Shown in pieces: positions 7,802 to 14,717 of a stretch of 18,908 nucleotides of DNA. This stretch comes from Maricaulis sp. Lineage in GTDB: Bacteria; Pseudomonadota; Alphaproteobacteria; Caulobacterales; Maricaulaceae. The stretch is from assembly GCA_002694345.1 (NCBI GenBank), contig NZLV01000035.1:1-18908 (forward strand), given 5' to 3'. The position numbers were made by a program, and so were the translations under genes. Below the pieces are notes generated by a model. The model had not been told where the DNA came from. It was given only the letters and a program-made list of their open reading frames with translations, and did no database searches. Each line of letters opens with the position of its first letter. Positions within the stretch are counted from its first letter, which is position 1.

Positions 7802-8749
7802 ATGAAAACATGGATCACCGCCCTCGCGGCCGCAACCGCCCTGGTTCAGCCCGCTCTGGCCCAGGACTGCTCTGTTGAATTGGTCGTTCTGGGTACCTCG
7901 CAGGATGCCGGTTCACCGCAGATGGGCCATCCGGAAGACCCGGCCTGGGGCGACGCGTCGCTGCGGCGCCTGGCGACGGCGCTGGGGGTGGTGGATCACG
8001 AGACCGGGGACCGCGTCCTGTTCGAAGCCACGCCCGACATGCGCGAACAGCTCTACCGGCTCGACCAGGTCGAGGCACCGGACGGCCAGCCGGGCCTGGC
8101 CGGGATCTTCATCACCCATGCCCATATCGGGCATTATGCCGGATTGATGTTCCTGGGCCATGAGAGCATGGGCGCACAGGGCGTGCCGCTCTTCACGATG
8201 GAGCGTGTGGGCGCGTATCTCTCGACGAACGGCCCCTGGGACCAGCTGGTCCGCTACGGCAATGTCGAGCTTCAACCCATGAGCCATGGCGAGGCCGTGA
8301 GCGTGGGCCGCCTCTCGGTGACCCCCATCCTCGTCCCGCACCGCCAGGAATATGGCGAGGTGGTCGGCTACCGGATCGAGGGCCCCTCACATTCGGCCTT
8401 CTTCCTGCCGGATATCGACAGCTGGGAGGAATGGGATGACTGGGAGGACGGTCCGGCAGCCCGGATCGAGGACATCATCGCCAGCGTGGATATCGCCTAT
8501 CTGGACGCCACCTTCTACGCCAATGGCGAAATTCCCGGCCGCGACATGAGCGGCTTCCCCCATCCCTTCATCACCCACTCCATGGACCGTTTCGCTGGCC
8601 TGTCCGATGAGGACCGCGCCAAAATCCGCTTCATCCACGTCAACCACACCAATCCGGTCCGTTACCCGGATGCGCCGGAACGCGATGTGGTGCGCGAGGC
8701 CGGGTATGGCCTGGCGGATGAGGGGGAGCGCTATTGTCTCAGCGATTGA
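7802..8749 (+). CDS. Exported metallo-beta-lactamase-fold protein, PqqB-like
   Basis: The 315-residue protein starts with a Sec signal peptide (MKTWITALAAATALVQPALA, cleavage before Q21). The start at 7802 is chosen for this leader; a TTG at 7748 is in frame but less likely. The fold is the PqqB branch of metallo-beta-lactamases: LVVLGTSQDAGSPQ (28-40), GIFITHAHIGHYAGL (101-115), VPH at 178-180, FLPDID at 201-206, and HVNHTNP near the C-terminus. The usual HxHxDH reads HAHIGH at 106-111, so the second-metal aspartate is glycine. An insert around 207-222 is rich in Trp, Asp and Glu. It stands alone, divergent from pyrB, with no pqq genes nearby. Substrate unknown; a role in PQQ synthesis is unlikely for an exported protein. 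Confidence 0.8.
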   Translation: MKTWITALAAATALVQPALAQDCSVELVVLGTSQDAGSPQMGHPEDPAWGDASLRRLATALGVVDHETGDRVLFEATPDMREQLYRLDQVEAPDGQPGLAGIFITHAHIGHYAGLMFLGHESMGAQGVPLFTMERVGAYLSTNGPWDQLVRYGNVELQPMSHGEAVSVGRLSVTPILVPHRQEYGEVVGYRIEGPSHSAFFLPDIDSWEEWDDWEDGPAARIEDIIASVDIAYLDATFYANGEIPGRDMSGFPHPFITHSMDRFAGLSDEDRAKIRFIHVNHTNPVRYPDAPERDVVREAGYGLADEGERYCLSD

Positions 8750-8777
8750 GTGCGGCCTGCCCTCAAAGACGTCTCGC

Positions 8778-8948
8778 TTGTCATCCCGGATGGATGCCCC
8801 GCGAAGGCGGGGCGTAAGTCCGGGACCCATAGTCCCGGTGCGGACTTTTTTTGATCGGACGGATGGTGCCTGCTTTCGGGAGATGTCGTCGAATATGGGT
8901 CCCTGATCTGCGCCCGGCTCAAGGCCGGGCATCCGTCAGGGATGACAA
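8778..8948 (+). repeat. Dispersed palindromic element, family A, copy 1
   Basis: The element is bounded by perfect 10-base inverted ends, TTGTCATCCC and GGGATGACAA. Each arm carries its own small hairpin: GCCCCGCGAAGGCGGGGC on the left, GCCCGGCTCAAGGCCGGGC on the right. Each hairpin is followed inwards by a GGGACCCAT-type motif. The right arm is nearly identical, in reverse complement, to the left arm of the copy at 14403-14526. It fills most of the gap between the metallo-hydrolase gene and the transporter gene. It encodes nothing convincing and resembles non-autonomous MITE or REP-like elements. Confidence 0.8.
8816..8852 (+). terminator. Terminator-like hairpin inside repeat A
   Basis: AAGTCC (8816-8821) can pair with GGACTT (8842-8847). 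GGGAC (8822-8826) pairs with GTCCC (8832-8836) over the loop CCATA, leaving a five-base bulge on the 3' side. Seven T follow at 8846-8852, partly inside the stem. It lies 66 bases after the metallo-hydrolase stop and may end that transcript. The bulge makes its strength uncertain. Confidence 0.4.
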
Positions 8949-8976
8949 ATAATATGTTGGGCTGAAGCTGCGCCGT

Positions 8977-9891
8977 CTAACCCAACACCGCCAGCCAGAA
9001 CGGGATGGTGATGAAGCAGAAGAGGGCGCTCGCCGTGATGTCGCCGGCGGAATAGGGGGCGTCCCCGCCCATCTGCTGCGCCAGGACATAGGCGGAGGCC
9101 GCGCCCGGTGAGGCGCCGGTCAGCAGGAGAATGGTCAGCGGCACGCCCTCAATGCCCAGCGCCTTGCCGACGCCGTAAAAGACCAGCGGCCCGATCATCA
9201 GCTTGATGAAGACGGACAGGCCCAACAGGCGCGGCCGGGCCTTCATGGCGGTGAAGTTCAGGCCTGCGCCCACCGAGAGCAGGATCAGGGGCAGGGCGGC
9301 CTGGCCCAAGAGGTCGATGGTCGAGCCCACCATGGCCGGCAGCGGGATATTGCCCAGATTGACGATCCCGCCCAGGGCCGAGCCCAGGATCAGCGGATTG
9401 GTCAGGATGCGGTAGATGATGGAATTCCATTTCGGCGCCGCGCCATCACCCCACACGGCGAGTACGGCCACGCATTCCATGTTCACCAGCGGAATGGAGG
9501 CGACCATGATCAGCGCCACCAGGATCTCGCCCTCATCCCCGAACAGGGAAATGCCCAGCGCCAGGATCAGCAGGCCATTCCAGCGCGAGGTCGCCTGGAA
9601 CAGGCTGGTAAAGGTCGGGTCCGGGATCTTCAGGAAGGGTTTGATGGCCAGCGTCAGCGCCGCCATGCCCAGAAAGCCCAGCATGGCTGCGGCAATGAAG
9701 GTGCCCAGCTGGATCTCCGACAGGTCCGCATGCGAGATCGAGGAGAAGAGCAGGGCCGGCGACAGCCCCAGATAGGCCAGCCGCGATATCGGCCCCCAGC
9801 TCGCCTCCGGCAGCAAATGCGACCGCCTTAGCAGCCATCCCACGAAGATGACGCCGAAAACCGGAACAAGGGCTGTGATGATCGGGTTCAT
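8977..9891 (-). CDS. AEC-family (auxin efflux carrier-like) transporter
   Basis: The 304-residue protein is hydrophobic almost throughout, with about ten predicted membrane helices. It has the AEC layout of two five-helix halves: it opens with ITALVPVFGVIFVGWLLRR, has polar central residues (TSRWNGLLILALGISLFGDEG), and ends with the half-repeat containing LTGASPGAASAYVLAQQMGG and the family-typical ITASALF. AEC proteins export or import small organic anions such as malate or malonate; the substrate here cannot be told. Its ATG lies 112 bases after the ruvX stop, with a family B repeat between them, so the two genes are probably separate transcripts or loosely linked. Confidence 0.88.
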   Translation of the reverse strand: MNPIITALVPVFGVIFVGWLLRRSHLLPEASWGPISRLAYLGLSPALLFSSISHADLSEIQLGTFIAAAMLGFLGMAALTLAIKPFLKIPDPTFTSLFQATSRWNGLLILALGISLFGDEGEILVALIMVASIPLVNMECVAVLAVWGDGAAPKWNSIIYRILTNPLILGSALGGIVNLGNIPLPAMVGSTIDLLGQAALPLILLSVGAGLNFTAMKARPRLLGLSVFIKLMIGPLVFYGVGKALGIEGVPLTILLLTGASPGAASAYVLAQQMGGDAPYSAGDITASALFCFITIPFWLAVLG

Positions 9892-9943
9892 GCGCGCTGT
9901 TTACGCGTGTTTTGAGCGCGTTGGAATGGGGAAGGCCGGTTCC

Positions 9944-9994
9944 ACCCCTTCTCCCACGCTGGGGAGAAGGTGGCGCGCATCCGCCGGATGATGG
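9944..9994 (+). repeat. Short palindromic repeat, family B, copy 1
   Basis: A 9-base-pair hairpin, CCTTCTCCC (9947-9955) with GGGAGAAGG (9962-9970), is followed by the tail TGGCGCGCATCCGCCGG. The same hairpin-plus-tail design recurs at 15412-15463, and in reverse orientation at 15502-15552. It lies in the gap between ruvX and the AEC gene. No T run follows the hairpin, so it is not a standard terminator. Confidence 0.65.
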
Positions 9995-10003
9995 GAAGGC
10001 TGC

Positions 10004-10456
10004 TCAGCCCAGATGCACGAGCCGGTCCAGCGCGCTTTGCAGGATGTTCGCGGCGGCATGGGCATCGATCACGGCCTTGCGCTTGTCGCGGCGCACGCCG
10101 GCCTCGATGAGTTTCTCTTCCGCCTCGAAGGTGGAGAGACGCTCATCCTGGAAGACGAGAGGGAAGTCGCGCAGGCGCAGGAGATTGCGGGCCATCGCCT
10201 TGACCGATTGCACGCGCGCGCCTTCGGTCCCGTCCATATTGACCGGCAGACCCATGATCACACCCACCACCTGACGCTCATCCATCAACTGGAAGACACG
10301 TTCGGCGTCCTGGGTGAACTTGGTGCGCTTGATCGTCTCCACCGGGGTGGCCAGACCGCGCGAGGCACCACAAGCGGCAACGCCAATGGTTTTCGTGCCC
10401 GGATCGAGGGCAATCAGGGCCCCGTCGGGCAGGTCTTCCAGCGAGCAAATCGGCAT
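10004..10456 (-). CDS. ruvX: RuvX/YqgF-family putative pre-16S rRNA nuclease or Holliday junction resolvase
   Basis: The 150-residue protein is an RNase H-like nuclease of the YqgF family, implicated in maturing the 5' end of 16S rRNA and in cutting Holliday junctions. The metal-binding acids sit where expected: D18 in ALDPGTKTIGVA, E105 in FQDERLST, and D131 in KAVIDAHAAANILQ. The family motif MGLPVNMDG is at 68-76. The short N-terminus before the first strand is normal. The ATG at 10456 has no clear Shine-Dalgarno site. It is divergent from gatC with 102 bases between the starts. AEC lies downstream on the same strand. Confidence 0.94.
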   Translation of the reverse strand: MPICSLEDLPDGALIALDPGTKTIGVAACGASRGLATPVETIKRTKFTQDAERVFQLMDERQVVGVIMGLPVNMDGTEGARVQSVKAMARNLLRLRDFPLVFQDERLSTFEAEEKLIEAGVRRDKRKAVIDAHAAANILQSALDRLVHLG

Positions 10457-10497
10457 GTCAGCGGGATGCGCCCTGCACCCGCTGCCGTCAAGCTTTC

Positions 10498-10526
10498 TTG
10501 CGCTGCCACATGACCATTGCTAGTCA
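10498..10526 (+). promoter_or_regulatory. Candidate promoter of the gatCAB operon
   Basis: TTGCGC (10498-10503) and TAGTCA (10521-10526) are separated by 17 bases. The -10 region read as GCTAGTCA partly matches the Caulobacter form GCTANAWC. The transcript would start near 10533, about 26 bases before the gatC ATG, and would include the GGAG ribosome-binding site near 10545. The -10 box is weak, so this is only a candidate. Confidence 0.35.
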
Positions 10527-10558
10527 GCTGGGACTGATTTTTCCCGGAGTGATTTGCC

Positions 10559-10846
10559 ATGTCCGTGACCGCCGATGATGTGCGCCGTATTGCGCGTCTG
10601 GCCCGTCTTGCCGAACCGGAAGACCGGGTCGATGCCCTTGTGGGTGAGCTGAACGGGATCCTCGACTGGATCGAGCAGCTCAATGAGGTCGATGTCGAGG
10701 GTGTCCAGGCGATGACGACGCCGGTCGCTTTCCCGCTGCCCATGCGCGAGGACAAGGTCACCGATGGCGGTATCCGCGACAAGGTGCTGGCCAATGCGCC
10801 CAAGTCCGATGAAGGCTTCTTCGTCGTGCCCAAGAGCGTGGAGTAG
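10559..10846 (+). CDS. gatC: Asp-tRNA(Asn)/Glu-tRNA(Gln) amidotransferase subunit C
   Basis: GatC is the small scaffold subunit of GatCAB, which converts Glu-tRNA(Gln) (and often Asp-tRNA(Asn)) to the amidated form. The 95-residue protein shows the family pattern: VTADDVRRIARLARL at the start, LNGILDWIEQLNEVD in the middle (about 30-45), and MTTPVAFPLPMREDKV (about 56-70), the belt that wraps GatA. A GGAG box lies about 10 bases before the ATG. gatA begins 5 bases after its stop. Confidence 0.96.
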   Translation: MSVTADDVRRIARLARLAEPEDRVDALVGELNGILDWIEQLNEVDVEGVQAMTTPVAFPLPMREDKVTDGGIRDKVLANAPKSDEGFFVVPKSVE

Positions 10847-10851
10847 GACTG

Positions 10852-12327
10852 ATGAGCGATCTTCTCAAACTCTCTCTCGCCGACGTTTCCGCCAAGCTGA
10901 AGGCCAAGGAGGTCTCTGCCTCCGAACTCGCCAGTGAAGCCGTTGAGGCCTGCAAGGCGGCCCAGCCGTCTCTGAATGCCTTCACGGCCTTTGACGAGGA
11001 CAAGACGCAAGCCATGGCCAAGGCCGCTGATGAGCGCCTGGCCAAGGGTGAGGGCGGTCTGCTGGAAGGCGTGCCGCTGGCTATCAAGGATTTGTTCGCC
11101 GTGGAAGGCGTCGATACGTCCGCCTCCTCGAACATCCTCAAGGGCTTCAAGCCGACCTATGAATCCACCGTCACCTCCAAGCTGTGGGGTGAGGGCGCCG
11201 TCTTCGTGGCCAAGACCTCGATGGACGAGTTCGCCATGGGCTCCTCCAACGAGACCGCCAATACCGGTCCGGTGGTGAACCCGTGGAAAGCAGCGGGTGG
11301 CAATGAAAGCCTGACCCCGGGCGGTTCGTCCGGTGGCTCCGCGGCGGCTGTCGCGGCGGATCTGTGCTTTGGCGCGACGGGGACCGATACCGGTGGCTCG
11401 ATCCGCCAGCCGGCCGCCTTCACCGGCACGGTCGGTGTGAAAGCCACCTATGGCCGCACCTCGCGCTGGGGCGTTGTCGCCTTTGCCTCCTCGCTGGACC
11501 ATCCGGGCCCCTTCGCCAAGACGGTGAAGGACAGCGCCATGATGCTTCAGGCCATGTCGGGGCATGATCCCAAGGACAGCACCTCGCTGCCGAATGACGT
11601 CCCGGATTTCGTCGCCGCCTGCGGCCAGTCCGTGAAAGGGCTGCGCATCGGTGTGCCCAAGGAATACCGCGTCGATGGCATGCCGGAAGAAATCGAGAAG
11701 GCCTGGCAGCAGGGCATTGACTGGCTCAAGGCTGCCGGTTGCGAGATCGTCGACATTTCCCTGCCGCACACGAAATACGCCCTGCCGGCCTATTACATCG
11801 TCGCCCCGGCGGAAGCCTCGTCGAACCTGGCCCGCTATGACGGCATGCGCTACGGCAATCGCGTCGACGGTCCGGATCTGAACGGCACCTATGAGAACAC
11901 GCGCGGCGCCGGTTTCGGCCATGAGGTCCAGCGGCGCATCATGATCGGCACCTATGTGCTCTCGGCCGGTTATTACGATGCCTATTATCTGCGCGCCCAG
12001 AAAGTGCGCACGCGCATCCTGGAAGACTTCACCCGGGCCTTCGACAAGGTCGACGCCATCCTGACGCCGTCCGCCCCGTCTGCCGCCTTTGCGCTGGGGT
12101 CGAAGTCGGATGATCCGATCGCGATGTATCTCAATGACGTCTTCACCGTGACGGCCAACCTGGCCGGCGTGCCTGCCATGTCCGTGCCGGCCGGTCTGGA
12201 CAGTACCGGCCTGCCGCTGGGCCTGCAGGTTATCACGCGCGCGCTGGACGAGGAGACCATGTTCAAGGTCGGTGCCGCGCTGGAAGACAGTGCCGGCTTC
12301 ACCCAGAAGGCCGCGAAGTGGTGGTAG
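10852..12327 (+). CDS. gatA: Glutamyl-tRNA(Gln) amidotransferase subunit A
   Basis: GatA is the amidase subunit of GatCAB and frees ammonia from glutamine. The 491-residue protein has the amidase-signature triad: Lys79 in PLAIKD, cis-Ser159 in PGGSSGGSAAAVAA, and nucleophile Ser183 in TDTGGSIRQPA. VKATYGRTSRWG and the C-terminal LQVITRA are also present. Length is normal. The ribosome-binding site GGAG overlaps the end of gatC. The next gene starts 4 bases after its stop. The 24-residue distance between cis-Ser and nucleophile matches known GatA enzymes. Confidence 0.97.
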   Translation: MSDLLKLSLADVSAKLKAKEVSASELASEAVEACKAAQPSLNAFTAFDEDKTQAMAKAADERLAKGEGGLLEGVPLAIKDLFAVEGVDTSASSNILKGFKPTYESTVTSKLWGEGAVFVAKTSMDEFAMGSSNETANTGPVVNPWKAAGGNESLTPGGSSGGSAAAVAADLCFGATGTDTGGSIRQPAAFTGTVGVKATYGRTSRWGVVAFASSLDHPGPFAKTVKDSAMMLQAMSGHDPKDSTSLPNDVPDFVAACGQSVKGLRIGVPKEYRVDGMPEEIEKAWQQGIDWLKAAGCEIVDISLPHTKYALPAYYIVAPAEASSNLARYDGMRYGNRVDGPDLNGTYENTRGAGFGHEVQRRIMIGTYVLSAGYYDAYYLRAQKVRTRILEDFTRAFDKVDAILTPSAPSAAFALGSKSDDPIAMYLNDVFTVTANLAGVPAMSVPAGLDSTGLPLGLQVITRALDEETMFKVGAALEDSAGFTQKAAKWW

Positions 12328-12331
12328 TTCG

Positions 12332-12595
12332 ATGAGCGAACAGCCGGATACGCCCAAACGCTCGCCGGAAGACTGGCTCAACCGCATCATCGTTCTGGTG
12401 ATCGCGGCCATGGCCATGATTTTCGGTGTGCCGCTGATGATCGGCAGTGCGATTTCCCTGGTCACCCTGGTGATGGCCGGGGAATGGCCGACGCCCTGGG
12501 CGATCCCGGCTCTGGTGATCGGTCTGGCCGTGACGGCCTTCGGCTTTGTGATCGCCTGGCGGGCCTTCGTGCCGAACCCGAAGGCGAAGCCATGA
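12332..12595 (+). CDS. Small two-helix membrane protein within the gatCAB operon (first)
   Basis: I do not recognise this 87-residue protein. It has a polar N-terminus with Pro, Lys and Arg (MSEQPDTPKRSPEDWLNR), a hydrophobic helix at about 19-48, a short loop with EWPTPW, a second helix at about 56-79, and a basic tail (PNPKAKP). The ATG follows the gatA stop by 4 bases. Its own stop overlaps the ATG of the next small gene (ATGA). That coupling, inside an essential operon, argues that it is expressed. It has no signal peptidase site. Topology is probably both ends in the cytoplasm. Confidence 0.78.
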   Translation: MSEQPDTPKRSPEDWLNRIIVLVIAAMAMIFGVPLMIGSAISLVTLVMAGEWPTPWAIPALVIGLAVTAFGFVIAWRAFVPNPKAKP

Positions 12596-12867
12596 GCGAG
12601 GCGCCCGCCCATCCGGCCATGAAACTGGCACGCCCGACCATGCTGGTCGGCGCACTCCTGGTTCTGGCGGCGGCGGTCGTGTTCCGCGGCATCATCGAGC
12701 TGGAGCCGCGAAATCTCTGGGCCATCCTCCTGGTAACACCGGGGATCGGCTTTCTGTTTTTTGGCCTGACCGTCATGATGGCGGGCCGGGTCCTGGTTGC
12801 GGCGATGAACACGCCGGAAGAAGACCGTCCCACCTGGGACGACGAGGATGACGAAGATGAGCGCTGA
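12592..12867 (+). CDS. Small two-helix membrane protein within the gatCAB operon (second)
   Basis: This 91-residue protein is also unrecognised. It has a short polar start, a helix at about 15-34 (ARPTMLVGALLVLAAAVVF), the amphipathic link RGIIELEPRN, a second helix at about 42-66, and a strongly acidic tail (PEEDRPTWDDEDDEDER). The ATG overlaps the previous stop by 4 bases, and the end overlaps the gatB start by 11 bases. The basic tail of the first protein and the acidic tail of this one suggest a heteromeric pair, which is inference. No paralogous similarity between the two is obvious beyond their shape. Confidence 0.76.
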   Translation: MSEAPAHPAMKLARPTMLVGALLVLAAAVVFRGIIELEPRNLWAILLVTPGIGFLFFGLTVMMAGRVLVAAMNTPEEDRPTWDDEDDEDER

Positions 12868-14350
12868 CACCTATACCCTGCCGGGCGCGACCGGTGACTG
12901 GGAAGTCGTGATGGGTCTGGAAATCCATGCCCAGGTCGTGTCCCAGGCGAAACTCTTCTCCGGCGCGGCGACCGCTTTCGGTGCCGCTCCCAACACCCAG
13001 GTCTCCCTGGTCGATGCGGCCATGCCGGGCATGCTGCCCGTGATCAACAGCCATGTCGTCGAACAGGCCGTGAAGACCGGTCTCGGCCTCAATGCCCAGA
13101 TCAATAAATGGTCGCGCTTTGACCGGAAGAATTACTTCTACCCGGATCTGCCGCAAGGCTATCAGATCTCCCAGTTCCAATTCCCGATCGTCGGCGAGGG
13201 CGAGATCGAGTGCGAGCGTGATGACGGCTCCCGTTTCACCGTGCGCATCGAACGCCTCCACCTGGAACAGGATGCCGGCAAGTCGATCCACGACCTGGAT
13301 CCGAACTCCACTTATGTCGACCTCAACCGGTCCGGCGTGGCGCTGATGGAAATCGTCTCCAAGCCGGATATCCGCTCGCCTGACGAGGCCTCGGCCTATG
13401 TCTCCAAGCTGCGCACCATCCTGCGCTATCTGGGCACGTGTGGCGGCGACATGGAAAAGGGCCAGCTGCGCGCCGATGTGAACGTCTCCGTGTGCAAGCC
13501 GGGCGCTTACGAAAAATTCCGCGAGACGGGCGATTTCTCCCATCTGGGCACGCGCTGCGAGATCAAGAATGTGAACTCGCTCCGCTTCATCCGCCAGGCC
13601 ATCGAATACGAGGCGCAGCGCCAGATCGACATCATCGAGGAAGGCGGCACGATCGATCAGGAGACCCGCCTGTTCGACGCCAATACCGGTGTGACCCGCT
13701 CCATGCGGTCCAAGGAAGAAGCGCATGACTACCGCTACTTCCCGGACCCCGATCTGCTGCCGCTGGAGCTGCAGCAGGACTGGATCGATCAGATCCGCGT
13801 CAATCTGCCGGAGCTGCCGGATGCGAAGCGCGAACGTTTCGTCAGCGAAATGGGTTTGTCCGACTATGACGCCTCTGTGCTGGCCGCCGACAAGGATCGG
13901 GCCGCCTATTTCGAGGAAGTGGCCGAGGGCCGCGACGCGAAACTGGCCTCCAACTGGGTCAATAACGAGCTCTATGGCCGCCTCAACAAGGAAGGCCTGA
14001 CCATCACCGACTGCCCGGTTTCCGCCGCGCAGATGAGCGGTCTGGTCGGCCTGATCGAGGACAAGACCATTTCCGGCAAGATCGCCAAGGACGTGTTCGA
14101 AATCCTTTGGGCCGAGGGCGGTGATCCGGCCAAGATCGTCGAGGATCGCGGCCTGAAACAGGTCACCGATACCGGCGCCATCGAAGCCGTCATCGACCAG
14201 CTCATCGCCGATAATCCTGACCAGGCCGCCTCCGTGAAGGAAAAGCCCAAGGCCATGGGCTGGTTCGTCGGCCAGGTCATGAAAGCCATGCAAGGCAAGG
14301 CCAACCCGCAAGCCGTGAACGAGATCCTGCAGAAGAAGCTGCTGGGTTAG
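12857..14350 (+). CDS. gatB: Aspartyl/glutamyl-tRNA amidotransferase subunit B
   Basis: GatB activates the tRNA-bound Glu or Asp with ATP and transfers ammonia received from GatA. The 497-residue protein carries VVMGLEIHAQV near the start, the AKLFSGA block, KNYFYPDLPQGYQISQ, RLHLEQDAGKS, the DLNRSGVALMEIVS signature, and the C-terminal YqeY-like tail domain (MGWFVGQVMKAMQGKANP). I chose ATG 12857 because GAGG ends 9 bases before it; ATG 12848 in the same frame would put GAGG right against the start. It overlaps the preceding small gene by 11 bases. Confidence 0.96.
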   Translation: MSADTYTLPGATGDWEVVMGLEIHAQVVSQAKLFSGAATAFGAAPNTQVSLVDAAMPGMLPVINSHVVEQAVKTGLGLNAQINKWSRFDRKNYFYPDLPQGYQISQFQFPIVGEGEIECERDDGSRFTVRIERLHLEQDAGKSIHDLDPNSTYVDLNRSGVALMEIVSKPDIRSPDEASAYVSKLRTILRYLGTCGGDMEKGQLRADVNVSVCKPGAYEKFRETGDFSHLGTRCEIKNVNSLRFIRQAIEYEAQRQIDIIEEGGTIDQETRLFDANTGVTRSMRSKEEAHDYRYFPDPDLLPLELQQDWIDQIRVNLPELPDAKRERFVSEMGLSDYDASVLAADKDRAAYFEEVAEGRDAKLASNWVNNELYGRLNKEGLTITDCPVSAAQMSGLVGLIEDKTISGKIAKDVFEILWAEGGDPAKIVEDRGLKQVTDTGAIEAVIDQLIADNPDQAASVKEKPKAMGWFVGQVMKAMQGKANPQAVNEILQKKLLG

Positions 14351-14361
14351 GGCGCTATCCC

Positions 14362-14385
14362 GGAAGCGCGTCCGCGCTTTCCTGT
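14362..14385 (+). terminator. Weak terminator-like hairpin after gatB
   Basis: AAGCGC (14364-14369) pairs with GCGCTT (14374-14379) over the loop GTCC, extended by GG/CC with one bulged T, and is followed by TGTTT. It begins 11 bases after the gatB stop. The T run is short, so termination may be partial. Confidence 0.35.
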
Positions 14386-14402
14386 TTAGCCAAGAGCCAC
14401 TC

Positions 14403-14526
14403 TTGTCATCCCTGACGCATGCCCGGCCTTGAGCCGGGCGCAGATCAGGGACCCATTTGCGCCTCGTGGCACGATGGGTCCCGGTTCTATGCCCTGCTTT
14501 CGCAGGGCGACCGACCGGGATGACAA
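14403..14526 (-). repeat. Dispersed palindromic element, family A, copy 2 (inverted)
   Basis: The element has the same perfect 10-base inverted ends as copy 1 (TTGTCATCCC and GGGATGACAA). Each arm again has a hairpin: GCCCGGCCTTGAGCCGGGC and CCCTGCTTTCGCAGGG. Its left arm equals the reverse complement of copy 1's right arm with about one mismatch over roughly 50 bases, so it lies in the opposite orientation. The central part differs and is shorter (124 against 171 bases in total). It lies in the 367-base gap between gatB and the lipoprotein gene. Confidence 0.8.
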
Positions 14527-14560
14527 GCGATGTTTTGGAGACGAGAACTCAAGATCGTCG

Positions 14561-14685
14561 CCCTTGATTGGCGAGGGGAACCGCGAAGCGGTGGAGTGGG
14601 TGACCTTCAAAGAGTGAGAAAGCGCGTTGCGCTTTCACCCCTTCCGTCTTGCCGCTTCGCGTCAATCCACCTTCCCCATCAAGGG
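14561..14685. repeat. Long nested imperfect palindrome
   Basis: Four nested pairs share one centre: CCCTTGAT (14561-14568) with ATCAAGGG (14678-14685), GCGAAGCGG (14583-14591) with CCGCTTCGC (14652-14660), GGGTGA (14598-14603) with TCACCC (14635-14640), and GAAAGCGC (14618-14625) with GCGCTTTC (14629-14636). The core loop is GTT. As RNA this would form one long hairpin with internal loops. It occupies the rest of the gatB-to-lipoprotein gap, where I see no gene. It is probably another non-coding repeat family. Confidence 0.65.
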
Positions 14686-14717
14686 GAAGGAGGGCGCTTG
14701 CTTTTGCCTCTCAGGAT

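Noticed and set aside
8731..8922. A short frame starting MSRAQIRDP, with a matching one at 14429-14617
   Set aside because: Both are the same reading of the family A repeat arm; this is a repeat artefact, not a gene family.
10414..12870. An 818-codon open frame on the minus strand opposite gatA and its neighbours
   Set aside because: It is a shadow of the high-GC codon usage of gatC, gatA and the small genes; the composition (His, Arg, Gly, Gln runs) is not protein-like and the plus-strand genes are certain.
12773..14311. A 512-codon open frame on the minus strand opposite gatB
   Set aside because: It mirrors gatB codon bias, with no ribosome-binding site and no recognisable domain.
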